From BRH-c25 sp041690515 (lineage in GTDB: Bacteria > Bacillota > Clostridia > Lutisporales > Lutisporaceae), in the NCBI GenBank assembly GCA_041690515.1, contig JAWLHF010000008.1, positions 1 through 50,169 on the forward strand: 50,169 nucleotides of DNA, given 5' to 3'. Within the stretch, counting starts at the first letter, position 1; every line of letters begins with the position of its first letter. Position numbers and translations under genes: made by a program. Shown piece by piece: positions 48,782 through 50,169 of this stretch. The notes beneath the pieces are model-generated. The model had not been told where the DNA came from and searched no databases. It saw only the letters and a program-made list of their open reading frames with translations.

Positions 48782-49477
48782 ATGTATTTAGGTTATGGTT
48801 ATGGTTTTGATTCTACTTTCCTTCTTATATTACCAGCAATAATACTTGCCGGATATGCACAATCAAAAGTGAGTTCCACCTTCAACAAATATCTGAGAGT
48901 AAGGAACAGCTATGGCCATACAGGTTACCAGGTGGCAAGAAGTATATTGGACAGCAACGGACTTCAGGATATTCCCGTTGAGCTTGTCCGTGGAAGGCTG
49001 TCAGATCATTATGACCCAAGAAACAGGGTATTGAGGTTATCCCAGGAGGTATACAACAGTAATTCCATTGCATCCGTGGGAGTAGCTGCCCATGAGTGCG
49101 GCCATGCGATACAGCATTCAGAGGGATATGCCCCTCTCGTTGTCAGAAATGCAATTGCACCAATAGCTTCATTCGGTTCACAGGCTGCATGGGTTTTTGT
49201 AATAGGTGGGTTTATTTTCAGCTGGCTTGAGCTGATTAATATAGGGATAATATTGTATACTGCTGCAGTAGCTTTTCAAATAATAACACTACCTGTTGAA
49301 TTCAATGCCAGCAGCAGGGCGGTAGCGATTCTTGAAAGCACAGGACTGGTACCCTCCAATGAAATAGGACCTGCAAGGGAAGTTCTTAGAGCAGCTGCCC
49401 TTACTTATGTTGCTGCTGCTTTTGCAGCTGTTATGCAGCTTGTAAGGCTTTTGGTACTAAGAGGAAGAAGAGATTAG
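48782..49477 (+). CDS. YugP-type zinc metallopeptidase (membrane)
   Basis: The product is 231 aa. A hydrophobic helix at about 5-22 is followed by the zinc motif AAHECGHAIQH (HECGH, about residues 101-105) and further membrane helices (about 125-170, 200-225). LSQEVYNSNSIASVGVAAHECGH and LPVEFNASSRAVAILE are typical of the YugP family (zinc metallopeptidase, M48-like in outline). Substrate unknown. The position between fmt and rsmB is conserved in many clostridia. AAGGAGTG precedes ATG. Confidence 0.88.
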   Translation: MYLGYGYGFDSTFLLILPAIILAGYAQSKVSSTFNKYLRVRNSYGHTGYQVARSILDSNGLQDIPVELVRGRLSDHYDPRNRVLRLSQEVYNSNSIASVGVAAHECGHAIQHSEGYAPLVVRNAIAPIASFGSQAAWVFVIGGFIFSWLELINIGIILYTAAVAFQIITLPVEFNASSRAVAILESTGLVPSNEIGPAREVLRAAALTYVAAAFAAVMQLVRLLVLRGRRD

Positions 49478-49491
49478 ACCAAAACATTGAA

Positions 49492-49525
49492 GGCTACAGA
49501 TAGGGGAATACTGTCTGTAGCTTTT
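49492..49525 (+). terminator. Terminator after the zinc metallopeptidase
   Basis: GGCTACAGATA (49492-49502) pairs with TGTCTGTAGCT (49512-49522), followed by TTTGTT. Confidence 0.75.
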
Positions 49526-49620
49526 GTTAATGATCTAGTATGACGGAAGTATAGAAGTACGGCTGTGTGCCGGCAGTTACAAGGCAGACGAACAGCCTGG
49601 CTGCAAAGGGAGAAAAGCTG

Positions 49621-50169
49621 ATGAAGAAAATTGACAAAGCAAGAGATACTGCGGTCAGAACAGTATACAAGGTTCTTCGGGAAGGGGCCTATTCCAATAT
49701 AGCTCTAAGGCAGGAACTGGAGAAGAGCTCTTTAGAAAGACATGATAAAGCTCTTGTCACAGAAATAGTCAACGGAACACTGAGGAATCTTAGTCGTATT
49801 GACTGGATAAAATCGCAGTTTGTAAGAAAGAAAAATATAGAACCATGGATAGAGGACATCATAAGATGCGGCATATACCAGATAGTATTTCTGGACAGGG
49901 TACCTGATTCCGCAGTATGCAATGAAAGTGCAGAACTGGCAAGGAAGCACGGACATGAAGGTACGGTGAAATTTGTAAATGGGGTGCTGCGTAACATAAG
50001 CAGAAACAGAGAAAAACTTGAGTATCCGGATAAAGTGAAAGATACTGAAAAATACCTTTCTGTATACTACTCACATCCAGAATGGATGGTGAAGAAATGG
50101 ATCAGTGATTACGGAAACATGTTCACGGAGGAGCTTCTGAATGCTAACAATGAGACTCCGCCTTTTACA
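49621..50169 (+). CDS. rsmB: 16S rRNA (cytosine-967-C5) methyltransferase RsmB, 3' end outside window
   Basis: The frame is open from ATG 49621 to the last base (183 codons). The visible part is the NusB-like RNA-binding N-domain (DTAVRTVYKVLREGAYSNIALRQEL, IVNGTLRNLSRIDWI, FVNGVLRNISRNRE) followed by the start of the RsmB linker (YYSHPEWMVKKWISDYG). The methyltransferase domain lies beyond the window. AAAGGGAG precedes ATG. The position after def-fmt is the common Firmicutes arrangement. Confidence 0.9.
   Translation, partial: MKKIDKARDTAVRTVYKVLREGAYSNIALRQELEKSSLERHDKALVTEIVNGTLRNLSRIDWIKSQFVRKKNIEPWIEDIIRCGIYQIVFLDRVPDSAVCNESAELARKHGHEGTVKFVNGVLRNISRNREKLEYPDKVKDTEKYLSVYYSHPEWMVKKWISDYGNMFTEELLNANNETPPFT

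Overview
The window reads as a chromosomal scaffold piece from an anaerobic, Gram-positive (monoderm) member of the Clostridia. This rests on AGGAGG-type ribosome sites, sigma-A-like promoters, S-layer-homology (SLH) and LysM wall-anchoring domains, the divisome cluster yggS-sepF-yggT-ylmH-divIVA, a PyrR-controlled pyr operon, RemA (DUF370) and a YteA-type zinc-finger protein. A run of 100 Ns flanked by two identical 99-base ends shows that it is a draft assembly. No species can be named from the sequence alone.

Layout. 1-9241: the end of a type IV pilus / type II secretion-like operon. It holds the prepilin peptidase (cut by the window edge), three prepilin-like minor pilins, PilM-, PilN- and PilO-like assembly proteins, and a secreted SLH protein. 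The PilO-like protein carries an extra beta-rich domain and a LysM domain. 9332-18411: two large secreted proteins, divergently transcribed: a GHL10-type glycosidase-like protein (minus strand) and an 1817-residue M28 + M14 peptidase with X2 and SLH domains (plus strand). 18424-20279: an intact IS1182-like insertion sequence with 16-base terminal inverted repeats. 20294-23921: a small repeat protein, a patatin-like phospholipase, a chemotaxis transducer and tRNA-Pro(GGG). 24219-28254: HlyD-like adaptor, yggS, sepF, yggT, ylmH, divIVA. 28326-31723: DAHP synthase, DUF5665 protein, YteA-like protein, lspA, rluD. 31721-37110: pyrR-pyrC-pyrF-pyrK-pyrD-pyrE behind a PyrR attenuator. 37339-40568: a sodium:neurotransmitter-type symporter, then convergent rqcH. 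40765-50169: yicC, remA, gmk, rpoZ, coaBC, priA, def, fmt, a zinc metallopeptidase and the start of rsmB. This last order is the usual Firmicutes housekeeping string.

How the genes fit together. The left third is about the cell surface: pilus assembly, wall anchoring by LysM and SLH, and surface hydrolases. The right two thirds is a core housekeeping region covering division, pyrimidine synthesis, nucleotide and coenzyme supply, replication restart, and translation start and maturation.

The most unusual items are: (a) the PilO-like / beta-rich / LysM fusion next to a Gly/Tyr-repeat SLH protein, which could be how a monoderm pilus machine is tied to the wall; (b) three tandem copies of a 114-base hairpin-rich unit in what looks like the 5' leader of the yicC-remA-gmk-rpoZ operon; (c) several families of short dispersed intergenic repeats (heptamer CACGAGG arrays and REP-like palindromes); (d) the spurious gap in yicC.
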